Shown here: positions 1-12,689 of the stretch, piece after piece | Layout of the letters: each line of letters opens with the position of its first letter | Numbering within the stretch: the first letter of the stretch is position 1 | From: Cenococcum geophilum 1.58 | Lineage: Eukaryota; Ascomycota; Dothideomycetes; Gloniales; Gloniaceae | Length of the DNA stretch: 64,000 nt | Direction: 5' to 3' | NCBI GenBank assembly: GCA_001692895.1 | Contig: KV748237.1 | Coordinates: 434,001-498,000 of the forward strand | Program-made: the position numbers and the translations under genes | Notes under the pieces: generated by a model | What the model was told of the DNA's origin: nothing | Databases searched by the model: none | Seen by the model: only the letters and a program-made list of their open reading frames with translations

Positions 1-3000
1 TGTGAAACTTATCGATAAAGATTGGGACGTATTTACCTTTAATGTAATAACCTATACCGCAAAATAAGTTAACGGCTTTCTTCTACACCATATTCTATTC
101 TACTAAGATAGCTATTATACCGATTTATAGTTATGGGAATACTTTAGGGAGGATTTTATAGGATGGACCGCCGACACCTGGGCACTTGGTAATGTTAATA
201 TTATTTAGGATTTTTAAGACTCCCTCTGAAGGAATGGGGTGTATGTTGCTAAGGACGGTAACCTAATTGCTAGTAATATTTACGCCGTTCTTACTAGTAT
301 AGAAGAACTAGTATAGACGGAAGCTGAGATTATACGTTAACTACGGAAACCCAAAACCAACTTATATTCTTTGGAAGGCAACTTTAATTTAAAACGAAAC
401 CCCTAGAACGCTACTCTCCTACCTGAAGGTGCTCTACTACCTAGAGGTGCTCTTCCTCTACCTCTACTACCTTTAACTCCTCTATCTTAGCTAACCAATG
501 AGCCTCTATTTTAAGAAGTTACGAATCTAATAAAGGTATATTTAGACGAAGAGAAGAAGTTTGGAGGAGAATTGTACGATATACTTGGAGTAAAACTATA
601 GGTCTTTTATAACTGCTGTAATAAGGTTAGAATTTAACGCCACCAGTTCCATTATGCTTTCTCTATTATATTAAAGGGACGGGCGGTGACGTTCTATTAC
701 GACTATATTGTAGGTAAAAACTATAGCTTTAATATAATGCTTTAGCTTACTAGAGCCTACTTTAAAACCGATAAGAACCGCTAACTCTATATATCCGAAT
801 GGCGGGAGACTATATTCTAGAGAGTTATCGCTTTTAACCCAACAACGACTTGCCTAAAGTGCCTTTAACTACTCTTTAATAAACTCCAGAAAATCTAATA
901 CGGACTTACTGAAACTTACTAAAATAAGAACAGCCTAAGGGACTAGGTTATCTTAGTATGCTATAGCGTTCCTAAGTGTAACTTGGCGCTATATAAACCT
1001 GCGGATACGTTTAAAGGAGTATATGCCGAGCTACGCTCTGCTGTAGGTACTGCGATATAAATATAAGAATCTTAACAGCTTTATACTAAAAGCCCTACCT
1101 AACTAAGCGTTCCTGACTAATATAATTATAACTAGACTGATTGAATATATGGCGGCCGTGGTAGGGAATACGGTAAAGGGTATAATTAACGTCGACTATA
1201 AAGTAATTGTGGAGGTCCTTATAGAGGTTCATTTCGGAATAACTATTAGAAGAAGTGCTATGTTTGTAAGAAGCTAAATTGCTAGTTAAATAGACACTCT
1301 TTTAACGAGCGAAAGGAGGCATATAATAAGTTCTGATAAAGTACGAGAAACGTTAGAAATTGTAAGGTTACTGTGGCCTACTTCTAAAGCTTTCTGGTCT
1401 AATATGAAGGCATAGAAGACCTTAAGGATAAGGTTAATGAGGCTGAATAGCTCCTTATGGATATAGATATTGAGGACTACTCTTCTAACTAATACTTTAC
1501 TAAGTATAGTAAGGTAAATGGCATATAAACTGTTGCTATCCTTAATGACCAATCTACGTTCCATTCTATTATAAAGTTAGATATCTTTAATGAGCTAAAG
1601 GAAAGTTCCGCGTTTTCCTTTAACGATAGATACTTAGCGAACGTCTTTTATGGTATTATACCAGATACTAGAGCCGCGGGAGTATCCATAGTAGGAGAAC
1701 CTTAAGTTTAAGCTCTTTAGCAGCTTAATAGCTTTATTTAAATTAACTAATTAACGGCAGGCTAATATATAATTCGCTTTGGTAAGGGTACTGTAATCTC
1801 TTTTAGTACAATTAAGGTCCAAACCCCGTTAGGATATATTACTTTCCACGTCGTCCCCGCGAATACCCCGTTTCTATTCTGCATCTAAGATATAGATAGA
1901 TTAGGCGTTAAGCTTAATAACCTTAAGAATATGCTTGTTTAGGGAGATAATCGGGTGCCTATTATACGTAAGTGGGGTTACCTTTAGTTGCTCCTTTAAT
2001 AGCTAGAAAGGAGCGTTGCTTAAAGTTACTTAACTAAGCTAGAGCTACGTTAACTATACCGTTATTTTAGCCACCTATCCGTTTACTGACTGCTTAGGGT
2101 TCTTTAGCGAGTAGGTTATAAAGTTAAGGTTAAGACGATTAAGCATTTTATAAAGTACTGCTATTACTGCTAAATGAACTAGAAGTCCCCTGGCCAATTT
2201 AAGTTCACCCTTAAAGATAACTATAACTTTAACTTCTGTATTATTATTGATATTATATACCTTAGCGGCAAGCTAGTACTCTAAGTTATTAACTTCTTAA
2301 CCTTCTTTTAAGCCGCACGCTTCCTAAAGGATATATTAGCTAGGAACGCATAGGATACTCTTTAATTATACTGGATTAATGTCTACTTAGGACCCCTAGA
2401 TTAAGTTATTTATAATATAAAAAGGAATTTCTTATCTGTAGAGTTTTGGTAATAAGTAAAAGTAATGGCAATTAAGGTTAAGGAAGTCCCTATTAAGGCA
2501 TATAATAGTATTAGAAAAGTAAAACGATATTATACGCCACTACGCTAAGTATATAAGATTATTTCTTTAGAACTAGAGGATGCTAGTGAAGAGCTTATCT
2601 TATAGATGGCTGTTAAGGCTGTTAACGACTCCGCTGGTCTAGATAGGCTCGTACCTACGTTGCTAGTCTTTGGCGTCTACCCTTAAATAACTAATAATTC
2701 TCTACTATCTCCCTTTATTGTGTAACGAGCCGAGGCTATTTGTAAAGTAATGAAAGAGGTATAACGTCTCTACGCTACGCGCTAGGTTAATAATGTACTA
2801 GGAATAAGAAATGGCCCAAATACCTTAACTACGCTTAATCTGCTACTCTAATTTAAAGTACGGGTATGGCGTAAAAAGGGAGGATGGTTAGGCCCATATA
2901 AACTTATTGTAATTAATGGTTAAACTTGCACTCTTTAGATGCCCTATGGACCTACTTAATTCTATTTAACTGTTATTAGGCCTTACTATAAAGATAACAG

Positions 3001-4845
3001 TTCCGAGCCTTTGTAGGATGCCCTAGAAGATGCCCTAGAAGATGCCCTAGAGGAGAACTATAATTAACGTGCCCTAGAAGGCGACTGTGATCCTAATATA
3101 ATTGTAGTAGACGTGCCGCAACTACGACGCGGTAAAGGTCGCCCGAAGGGATTACGAAATTGCTAATATCTTATTAATTTTAAAGAGCAATTTGTTGCTG
3201 CTATAGAGAGTAGAGTTAAGTTATTAATGGCCTTTATAACAGCTAAAGAGAAGGCTAACTTTAAGCTTGTAAAATAGCTCCGAAAGGAAGGTCATATTAT
3301 AACCCTAGGAGCTCCTTTCTAAGTATCTAATAAGCAGGAGATCGACGGTCTTATTGCAAGAGGAGTCTTTAAATTTAAGAAATATGACCCTACTAAGTTC
3401 GATGAAGTTCGCATCTTTAAGTTAAGAATAGTTAACGAGATTAAGGGTAAAGCTACTAATGCCCTATTTAAGAAATTAAGGCTTATTATCTAAGGTTATA
3501 ATAATGATAGTAAAGAGATAATTCTTATATAATCTCCTATAATTTAACGAGCTAGTTAGTAAGTTATTGTTATATTAGCTTCCTCCTTAATAAAGAATAA
3601 AATGGCAGTTTATTTGCGAGATATTACTTAAGCCTATACCCAATTAGAGACGCACCTTTAGCGCTTGATATTAGCATACCTTTTGGAGTAAATTCGCCAC
3701 TAGTATCCTAAAGACACGATTATGGTTGTGCTTAAGCCATTATACGGAATCGCAGAGGCAGGAACTTATTGGTGGGCTACTTATAGCAAGTACTATAAAG
3801 AGAAGCTTTTAATAACTACTTTTATATTTAATCCCTGCTTTCTTATTATAACTATAGGAACTCTATTTAGAATTATTGGTATATAAATTAATAATATAAT
3901 TATCTTAGGAGACGACCAATTCTTAGCTCTTAAAGAAGATAAGCTAGTAAAGGCAAATCTTATAGCAAAGCTAAAGGAAAGACTTAATTTAATAACACCA
4001 TTGCTCTTTAATAGATGTATCCTTTCTATAAATGAGGATTCCATTGCTTTACGCTAGAAGGGTTAAGGTAAGAAGATTAACGTTGTTAACGTTAATTCTT
4101 TAAAATAAGGATACGTGGAATAACGCGCTTATGGGGCTTATGTTGCTTCTATCTATTAACCTAAGGCTTCCTTTGATCTCTCTATTGCCGCCTAATACTA
4201 GGAACTAACTAAGGATGACGTTCTTGCTTTAAATAAGCGCCTTTTTTAGTAGATAAATTATCTCGACTGAGGGCTACTTTATATACCTATTAATCTCCCC
4301 ACCGCTAAGATCTTTGTGTTTATTAATAGATTATTCGCTAATAATAAAGATTTTAGCTCCTAGTTAGGATATAAAATCATTATCGCGAACGAATCTACTA
4401 GAGAGAATAACTTTATAATCTACNGTAACCTTATCTATTAGAGCTTAACTAAGAGTAAATGTATTACTTAAAGCGTTCTAGCGTTAGAGATATATGGAAT
4501 AGTTAGCGGAGTTAATATAGTAATTATAATTGGAACTACCCTTAAGATAATTACGGATTAACTTAAAATTCCCGCTATTCCTATAATTGTGTGCACTAAC
4601 TTATACTTTCTCTACGAGTGTTTAGTTAAGCTTGGCACCACAAAGGAGAAGCGCCTTATAATTAATATTATGGCACTTTAGCAATCCTACGAGCGTTAAG
4701 AACTCTTTAAGATTTAATGGATTAATAGCTAAAATAACCTGGTAGATGCGATAATAAAGGTAAACCTAAATAAGGCACTAGAGACATTCGTTAATATAAA
4801 TACTCTGTGTGTGCGAGTTAAAGGTTAGGTTAAGAGGGAAATTTA
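1..4845 (+). pseudogene. Copia-1 Gag-Pol polyprotein relic (RIPped)
   Basis: The ancestral product is a Copia polyprotein that packages, matures, reverse-transcribes and integrates the element. Visible in order: a CCHC-like knuckle near 1254-1300 (CYVCKK...NC, with later positions hit by RIP); a protease near 1650-1990 with DTRAAG at the active site; an integrase region at about 2040-3010 starting with an HxxxxH-type segment (LxxLxRxFxHPSVYR); reverse transcriptase near 3440-4080 with the two-aspartate box LGDDQF at 3906-3923; and RNase H near 4200-4840. Dozens of TAA/TAG stops stand where the related copy or family expects Gln or Trp. The region upstream of about 540 aligns poorly with Copia-2, so the Gag N-terminus has diverged or been rearranged. 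Certain as to family; exact ends are not. Confidence 0.88.
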
Positions 4846-4930
4846 GAGAAGTTAAGATCTTATAGAACTTTGACCGCTGGTTAAAGTTGTCTAATTAGTT
4901 AGATTCTTGCCAAGAGCGCCGCGCCTAATT

Positions 4931-5030
4931 GATTTGGGTGGCGGTGTGGAGTTCTACTAACGCTATTTGTTAATCTAGCTAATTAGGATTTTCCATGCCC
5001 GGTATGGAAAATCGCCATTGGCTCGCTTAC
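4931..5030 (+). repeat. dispersed module with 13-bp hairpin, copy A
   Basis: Perfect-looking inverted repeat: GATTTTCCATGCC at 4987-4999, one base, then GGTATGGAAAATC at 5001-5013 (one wobble mismatch), followed by a conserved CGCCATTGGCTCG-like tail. It lies between the RNase H coding end and the 3' LTR. The same hairpin occurs at 45585-45611 and 61512-61538, always in + orientation. About 50 bp upstream of the hairpin also matches the 45.5-kb copy. Confidence 0.8.
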
Positions 5031-5172
5031 CACTAGCGCCTTAGTGGCCCCTTTGTATTTGCGTTAACCCTAATATCCTCCCTCCCCTTTTTCTTCTCCT
5101 TAGCTTTATATCCTTATATAGTGGCAATCTATAAGTGTATATAGATGGCAACCATAAAAGAAGAGTTGCTAG

Positions 5173-5336
5173 TGTTGGGAATGGGGCAAGCGGTCGTCAC
5201 GTGTTATTACGTGTCGCCGCGACACTACCGTAGCGAGGAACTTAGTTCCTTGCCCTTCCCCTTTTACAATATACAATAACAATCATTATACTATCTACGA
5301 ACCGTAGCTACGTGATATCCCCTTATGAGTCTAACA
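5173..5336 (+). repeat. Copia-1 3' LTR
   Basis: 164 bp, TGTTGGGAATG to CTAACA, preceded by a purine-rich AAAAGAAGAG tract that could be the polypurine tract. It aligns with the LTRs of Copia-2 over the GGGAATG start, the CACGTG-containing centre, the GCGAGGA...TCCTTGCCC palindrome and the CTAACA end. It lacks part of the central repeat found there. The LTR is visibly richer in G+C than the coding interior. Confidence 0.88.
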
Positions 5337-5819
5337 TTAACTTATCTTACTATTTATCTATTTAGTGTTATATAAGAGGTTAGTATTTTACTATAATATT
5401 TATTATATTAGAGTCTCTTAAATTTAATATTTTTATTTTAGATCTATTTAAAACTATATATAGTTTTATAATATCCCACTCCCTACCTAATACTCGAGTA
5501 AAAGATTATTTAGTTAATAATACCTTTTCTCTTACTAATTAAGGGAGGAAAAGACTTATACTTTCTAGTAGTGGTAAGCTATACTTATTAGTGACATTTT
5601 TAACAGATTATAATGTTTAAGTTTCCGTTTACCTATAATGTAATTAGCCTGCCTATAGTAAAGTACTTTTACTTTACTACTCGCTTTTCTTTTCCTTTAC
5701 CCTTTTATATATCTATATACTCGCATTATAAACTGCAAAAGCTTAATAGTGCTAAACTATTGCCTAGTCTATATTAAGAAATAGGCTAAGTAGGGTAGTC
5801 CCTATAACTTATACTATAC
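5337..5819. other. AT-rich interval without recognisable gene
   Basis: Sequence right after Copia-1, rich in TA and runs of T. Frame 1 of the next gene could extend back to about 5580, but the translation there is low in information and I find no start codon I trust. Confidence 0.4.
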
Positions 5820-8800
5820 CGCGTCTTTCTCTATAAGTTAGTTTCGTTATTATAGGTTTACCCTTATACGCGTTTAACCTATAAAGTGTATAATTATATA
5901 CTTTACCGCTAAGGCCTTACTTATATAATTTTATTAGGGTATACCTTATTTCCTTACCTTTACTAGTTAACCTAACTCTACTAACTACTTACCCTTACTC
6001 CTACCCTATTAGCATCTACCTTTATAACTAATGCCTTTATAAATCTATTTAGGCTATAGAGCCTTATAATATAGTATATTAGCTACCTTATCTTTAGCCT
6101 TAGCTATATAATAGAGAATCTATATTTACTAATATATTTATACAGACTACCGCTTAATATAGCCTACTACTAAAATAGACCTACCTACTAATTATTTTAT
6201 AACTTGCGACGTTAACTACGTTTATAACTACAAAAAGTTTGCTAAGAGCGTTATAGTTTTTAAGATTGCCTTAACTATAGTAACTATAGGCTCTAGTATC
6301 TTATAAGGTAATAATAAGGGCCCTACGCTTAATAAGCCTCTTCTTCTAAAGCTTGGCAGTCTATACCTCTTAGCTAACAACGCTCTAAAATACTATCTTT
6401 ATCTATCTACCGGCTATATACGCGCTAATTATCCTCTTAAAAAAGCTTTTTAACTTTATTATAGCTATAGTAAGGCTAGTTATCTTAAAGCTAACTACCT
6501 TAACCCTATATATAATAATTATAGGGAAGCCAGTTATCTTAAGAGTAACTATTTTAGTATAATATGCAACTAATATAGTACTATAGGCTATAGAAAGCGA
6601 GACTATCCCTAGCTATTAGGCAAGAAGAAGCGGACTTACTTAAACTATAACTCCTTAGACTATTAAACTATCTTCTATAGTTAGGCATATAAGAACTATA
6701 GAGTTATAGGGCATAATATTAATAATTACATAAGTAGACCTACTTTAATTTAAGTAATAAACGCTATAACCGCTCTAGGTAAGGTAGATATACTAAATAC
6801 TACCGCTTTAAGTATAGCTACCACCTCTTTATTACCTAAACCTCTTAATATAGCTAGCTTCTATCTAGTAGCGGATAGCCTAGTAAATAATCTAGATACC
6901 TATATAGAGGATAGCGATTTTATAATAGCCGAACCTTTAAATACACTCTAGCTTCCAAATAATAACTACCTTATAGTTTAGTTTGTTATATAAATTATTA
7001 AAAAGCATATTATAGCATATAGTATTACGTTCTAGGTGTTTTATAAGACCGGTAAAATACCTACTTATTATTTATATAAGATGGCGTCTATCTAATTTAT
7101 AGATGCTAATATTACTGGCGATATTAAGGTTAATACTACTAATACTACTTCTCTAGTTACTTAACGACTATTACATCCAACTATACTTAAGCATCTTACT
7201 CATATTCTCCCGCAAGATGCTATAACCCTATAACTTTACTATATTAGGTTTGTTATTACCTCTAATAAACTCGCACTAGGTACGCGTACGTTACTTAGTA
7301 AGTACTTCTTTATTAATAGGGACTTTGGCCTATTTACGCCGCAAATCTATAAAGCTTAGGATATACTATTAAATAGTCCTATAGTTGTTATCCACTTCTT
7401 TACGCTAGGCACTAAATAGCTTAATAGTTATATCGTAAGCCTAAATATAAGCCTATAACAGCAGAGTGTTAACAATCCTTTAGGTCACTAGTAGAAGAAC
7501 TATAATATAAATATCTAGCTTAGTATATAGCTCTTAATAGAGGACTGACTATCGTATAAAATCCCCGCAAGGTATTAGTTTAATAGCATTTTTAAGTATT
7601 TTATGGTCTAGTTCTATACCACAGTCGCAAGCCTTAAGGCCATTAATTAGAACCCCTAGGTACCTACTATTATTTATCTTATTACCTTTCTAGGTAGCGC
7701 GGATTAAGTCTACTACACTACTATCCAGATAGTTAATAGTCTTGCCCTTTATACTAACTCTATTATTAATATCTTATTTTTAGGTAAAGACGTAGATAGC
7801 TAGGCTAGCTAGAAAGGAGTTATTATTAATACTACTCCCTTTAGCTCCGGCTATAACTACTATACTTTTATTTTTTTTAACTATAGGTGGGTTATAAGTT
7901 TATACTAAACCCTATATTTATTCCGGAGCATATCCTAAGTAGTAACGACTTTATAATAGTTAGTAACCTAAGTAAGGCCCTAATTACGGTATAGAGTATT
8001 AAATATCTTATAACTAAGCGTATCCCTAAGGTTAGAATCTTCTAAGAGATTAATACTCTACGCTACCTATAGTAAGGAGGCGATAGTTTCTATATTAAGC
8101 GCTAAATTATACTATCTAACAACTTTACAGATCTCCCGCGTATTAATTACTTTAACTATAATATTACTAAGTATAGGAAGAACTCGGTTAATAATGCCCT
8201 TAAGGTTATCTTACTGCTACTTAATAAAGAGCAAACGGGTACCTATACTACGCTTAAATATATAATAGGCGGTATTTTGCTAATATAAGGCCCTAGTAGT
8301 ATTAGGAAATCAATCTTTCTAACTATTTTAGTATAATACCAGTATTAACTTAGGTCGCCCTAATAGGATCCTACTAAAATCTAGGTTCTATCGCCACTTA
8401 ATTACCAACTAGATATGCTAGCTAAGATAATTAATAATACACTTATAGAGGACTATAAGGCACTAATTACGTAAGGCCATCCCGCTAAATTTCCTATTAT
8501 CCTTTACCGCTATATACGCTTAACGGAAACTAAGGTCTATAAGCGGGATACTATTATATAGCAAATAGCGGCAGGCATTAATACTTATCCTAAGTATTTT
8601 AAGGAATAGGATAACTATGCTATAATTAATAAGGACGCGTCTATACTAAATATAGCATTCCTACTCTACTATATATTTAAGGCTAGTAATACCACTAGCT
8701 TTAATAAGTGGTTATAGGTTATAGATTTATCTAAAGGTTAGTAGTTATTACGCCTTATAGGTATTCTAGATAGTAATAGAAACCTATATCCTATCGCAGA

Positions 8801-10265
8801 CCCTAATATAACTAAATACACCAAATTCCGCCAATACTTATACTAATTTACGCTTAGTAATAATATAATATAAGATAATAAGATAGAATTAATACTTGCG
8901 GCTAATGTAGTTATTATAGACCTAGCTAAGAAGGCTAATATTATTTTTATAATACCCGATATAGTCTTATAGACTTATATACATTCCATTAGCGCTATAT
9001 ATATAGTTTTCCATAATAAGGCCAAAAAGGTATATAAGCTAGGTAGTCTTACTAGGTTCGCCTAGAGCAGACTATATTTAATTTAGGGAGGTCTATAGAT
9101 CTAGGCTAGCGACCCTATACCTTAGGTTCTTCTTAATAATATATACTAACTAAAACTAATCCTTAGTCCTAATTTCGATAATCCGTTCTACTATTAGAAA
9201 TCTATCTCCCTCTATATATGTCTTCTTGCGGCTAGTACGGATATAGTATAGTTCTCGCTATAATATTAATTTATTAAAGATATTATATATCTTATAAATA
9301 CTATCCTACTATATAGCTAGCTTTAGATAAGCCTAATAGTTAAGAACTAAGAGTAGTTAAAGCTAGCGGCGAGCTTTTTTAAGGATATGCTGCGCTACGA
9401 CTACCCTATCGCCTTTCTTACCGTTAATAGTACTATATAGGTAAATAAGCTTAGCCAATTAACATATAACCTAGTCTACGCTTAACGCGCATTTTAGGTA
9501 GCTATAGCGCTAATAGACTTTAGATTTAAGCTATTAGAGGTTAGCCTTACTATTTTATATATAGCCTAACTTACCATCTACTCCGCAGCGCTATATGCGC
9601 TTAAAGAATAGTGCTACGCCTAGTAAGATAGCAGTAAGTAGCGGGAATTTACGCTAGTAGTTATTAAGATTAAGGTCTTTACCGTTAACGGCATTTAAGG
9701 CGGCTAGGTAGAGTTATTAGTATATAATATAATAGTCGCCGGTCCGCTAAAATTTATCTAAAATATAGTAAGGAACCTTTTTATAATTACTAGACTATAA
9801 GCGGGCCTTATTATTATTAGTAGTCCCTAGGTAGTCTATAATTATTATACCGGCAATAAAACCTTTATAAATACCGCATATTATAAAATTAAGAAGTGGT
9901 GTAAGGATAATAAGGTATTTATTAACCTTAAAAATCCTAAGCGGAAAGAGCACTTCTAGCAACTTATTGCCCTATTTAACGTTAATAAAACTATATAGTG
10001 TATCTACCACTAGTATATAGCCAATTACACGCCTATTTTGTATAGTATAGACGTTAACTTTAATATTACTATCCCTAACTTCGCGGGTGTAGCAAATATT
10101 AGTAGTACTAGTAATTATATTAAAGCGTAGAATAAGGCTAATAGAGAGGGCGCTAATAATAATAGCTAGGGTGGTGCCGGTAATAATAATAAGGATAATA
10201 ATAATAAAGAGGATATTAGTGGCGTTAGAATATAAGGAAAATAGTAAAGACGGATATTATAGACT
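5820..10265 (+). pseudogene. five-CCHC-knuckle SF1 (UPF1-like) helicase relic
   Basis: Reading stops as Gln/Trp gives one long protein in frame 1 to about 7870 and frame 3 afterwards; the shift falls at a run of eight T. Five CX2CX4HX4C zinc knuckles are spaced along 6388-6435, 6457-6500, 6511-6552, 6565-6606 and 6688-6729. Most Cys/His codons now read Tyr (TGC to TAC, CAC to TAC), the expected RIP change. The second half carries superfamily-1 helicase motifs. These are a Walker A at 8283-8310 (GPSS-I-RKS, from GPSGTGKS by G-to-A), a VVIID motif near 8905, a QSRLYLIQGG...QASDPIP stretch like the block before the QYRM motif, TVNGIQGGQ at 9681-9707 (motif V) and ITR...AGLIII at 9775-9815 (motif VI). 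The family unwinds RNA or DNA using ATP. The tail is rich in Asn/Gly. No intact copy is visible; the start is uncertain. Confidence 0.68.
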
Positions 10266-10999
10266 TTATTAGTAGCGAGACCCTTAAATAGGGACACTAA
10301 ATAAAAGTTAAGAGCGGTAGTAGCTATAGGCCTTTAATATTTATAATTTTGCTATAGCACTAGGTAAAATATAGTATATTATAATATTATATATCACAGC
10401 TAAATAAAATAAACTCTTAATAATTATAATCTCTAAAATAGACAAGCGTATTATAGTAAAAATAGCCTAATTTATAAAGCCTAGTAATTTTAGTTTCTAT
10501 CCCTTTTAGGCTAGTAGTTAATTAATACTAATCTATAATCTAGATTTTAAGGGGTTATTTAGTTATAATCTATTACTTTTAAATTTAAACTAAAAGTCTA
10601 GTAGAAAGAACGCGTTCCTTTCTAATTTAATATACGTTTATAGCTCTATAGGTTGCATAAACATATATAATTTAAAGCCTTTAGATTTAAACTAACGCTA
10701 AGACCTTAGTTTAGATTCTATATATAGTAAGTTACCAACTTTTTAGTAACTTTTAGCGTATTTTTTAGAACATTAAAAATTTATAGCTAAAGTTAAGTTA
10801 AACTAGAATTTAACNAAANANTCGCCTTANAATTANATTANAGCTNTANATTAACTCTATTCTAAAGCCCTTATTCTAATTTAAACTTATAACTAAATAT
10901 TCCCTAAGTACTTAACTAGTTAGATTATAGTCTAGATATCTCGCTAACAACCGCAACTATTATTAATTACTCTCCGTATAGTATAGGCCGCCTCTATTT
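10266..10999. other. AT-rich interval, no gene recognised; undetermined bases
   Basis: Between the convergent helicase relic and the minus-strand relic. It contains eight N positions between 10815 and 10850, an assembly weak spot. T-rich tracts and RIP-like TA density continue, but no coherent translation was found on either strand. Confidence 0.4.
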
Positions 11000-12260
11000 T
11001 TGCTAAACTATAACAACCTTAAATAGGATTTAATCTTTTTCTCGCTATAGCTACCGCTAAGGCAACGTGACCTAACGCCCTCTCCTACTTATATTAGGTA
11101 TACTATTCCTAGTATTAATACGCCGTTACTATATCTTAAGAAACTTGTCACTAATACAATAGGCCCTTAAAATAATACCTATCCTACTATACTAGCTACT
11201 AGCTAGCAAAACACAGGACAAATATAATGTCTATATAGTTACCCCTAATAGAAGAGCCTATAGTAAAGGTAATTCGCTATACTATGTTTAGATAACCTAA
11301 GATTATATATATAGGCAATAATCTTAGGGCTTCTTAGTATAATAGGAGGTCTTGCTATAAAACAAACTTAACTAAAGTTACTATCTCTATATAGATTAGA
11401 TTAACTATAATTAATTAATACTTTTTAGCCCGCCTAGTAAAACGTATTACGCTAAAGATAGGGCTATATAATATTAGTAATATATTATAATTATAACGGA
11501 CACCTATATACTATCTTTATAGATAGCTGTAAATATAACCTAGCCTACCTTATAATAAACTGCCCTTAATAGAGCAGCCCTTAAGGCCCTATTATTTCGG
11601 ATAGGCATAATCTCTATATAGGCGGCCTATATTCACTCCTTATTACAATCTACCCCGGCCTCTAAAAATATCTTAACTAGTAGCTAATATTCGACTATAC
11701 GTAGGTCTTAAGGCGTATTAGACAGTAATACTAGACTTAAGGCCACGTCTATACCTAGGACTAAGTTTATACTATCTAGTTTCTACCTACAAAGTAGTAT
11801 AATAAGCTGTTTAAGATTATAGCCGCAGTTCTACGTATAGTTAAGCTAAAATAAACTCTATAAGTTTACGGCAGCCGTATACCCTCTTTCTATATCCACT
11901 ATATAATTAATACTAGGCCGCCCTAGTACCTTTATCTTCTTATATATATTTAACTATACGCGGGCTAGTATATTCTATATAGCCTTATATACCTATAGTG
12001 CTAATACCTTCTTATATTTTACTACTTAATAAATAACTTTCTAGATCGCCTACTCGTATAGTAAATCGTTTAGTTATCCGCAAAATAAAATATATAAAAT
12101 ACTATCCTTAATAATAACCTGCTTAAAAGTCCGCTTAATAGTATTAAATCTCTTTATAGTAATACCTAAGCTAGTAATTAGCTATATATCTTTTTACGGG
12201 TCTATAGCGCTCGCAGAGTTATACTACGCCGCATTTATAGCATACCGCTATTATATATCG
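11000..12260 (-). pseudogene. unknown protein relic, minus strand
   Basis: The reverse strand from about 12240 down to 11540 gives a continuous frame of normal amino-acid composition if TAG/TAA are read as Gln/Trp. Examples are KDIQLITSLGITIKRF near 12190, LGRPSINYIVDIERGY near 11910 and YQLLVKIFLEAGVDCN near 11680. Below 11540 the frame shifts but similar text continues (LGYLNIVQRITFTIGSS) to about 11000. Short pieces such as LLVKIFLEAGVDCN resemble the second helix of ankyrin repeats, but the spacing is not convincing, so I assign no function. It converges on the helicase gene and lies head-to-head with the Plavaka gene. Confidence 0.42.
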
Positions 12261-12689
12261 CGTCCTATTGTAAAAAAACAGTCTAGTATCCTAAGTAGGG
12301 AATAGTAGTATTTAGAATCCTATACTTAGTATAACAGAGAGGCGGCGTAATATTAGTAATAAGTAAAGTCTCCTAGCCTAACGTAACGTAATTTAGTATA
12401 AATTAGCGTAAAATATAACGGGTTACGCTATCTAGCGCGTTAGTGTCTATAAATATCGCCGTATTCTTACTATACTCCTTCTATTTTAACTAGCTTATAA
12501 TATAGTATAAGTTATAAATACTACTTTAAATATACAGTTCTATATAGATATTATTTTCGGCTCCCTTTTAACCAAATTATAGCAAATTACAGCTTAATAT
12601 AGTAATTTATAAATAAGCTCTATCTAGCGGTAATATAGAAAGTATAGGACTAAAGTAAAAAGCATAGGCGGTTTAACCCGTTATAAATA

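Larger units (their letters stand above)
1..5336 (+). mobile_element. Copia-1 LTR retrotransposon, 5' end outside window
   Basis: This is the right-hand part of a Ty1/Copia element. The order of domains (Gag zinc knuckle, protease, integrase, reverse transcriptase, RNase H) is the Copia order. It ends in a 164-bp LTR that starts TGTTGGGAATG and ends CTAACA. By alignment with the complete related copy at 55858-61949, roughly 0.8 kb (5' LTR and start of Gag) lies left of the window. The TSD cannot be checked because the left end is missing. Stops occur throughout, so the copy is dead. An undetermined base sits at 4424. Confidence 0.9.

Noticed and set aside
11660..11720. Ankyrin repeat protein call for the minus-strand relic
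   Set aside because: Only one helix-like segment fits; repeat periodicity is not seen.
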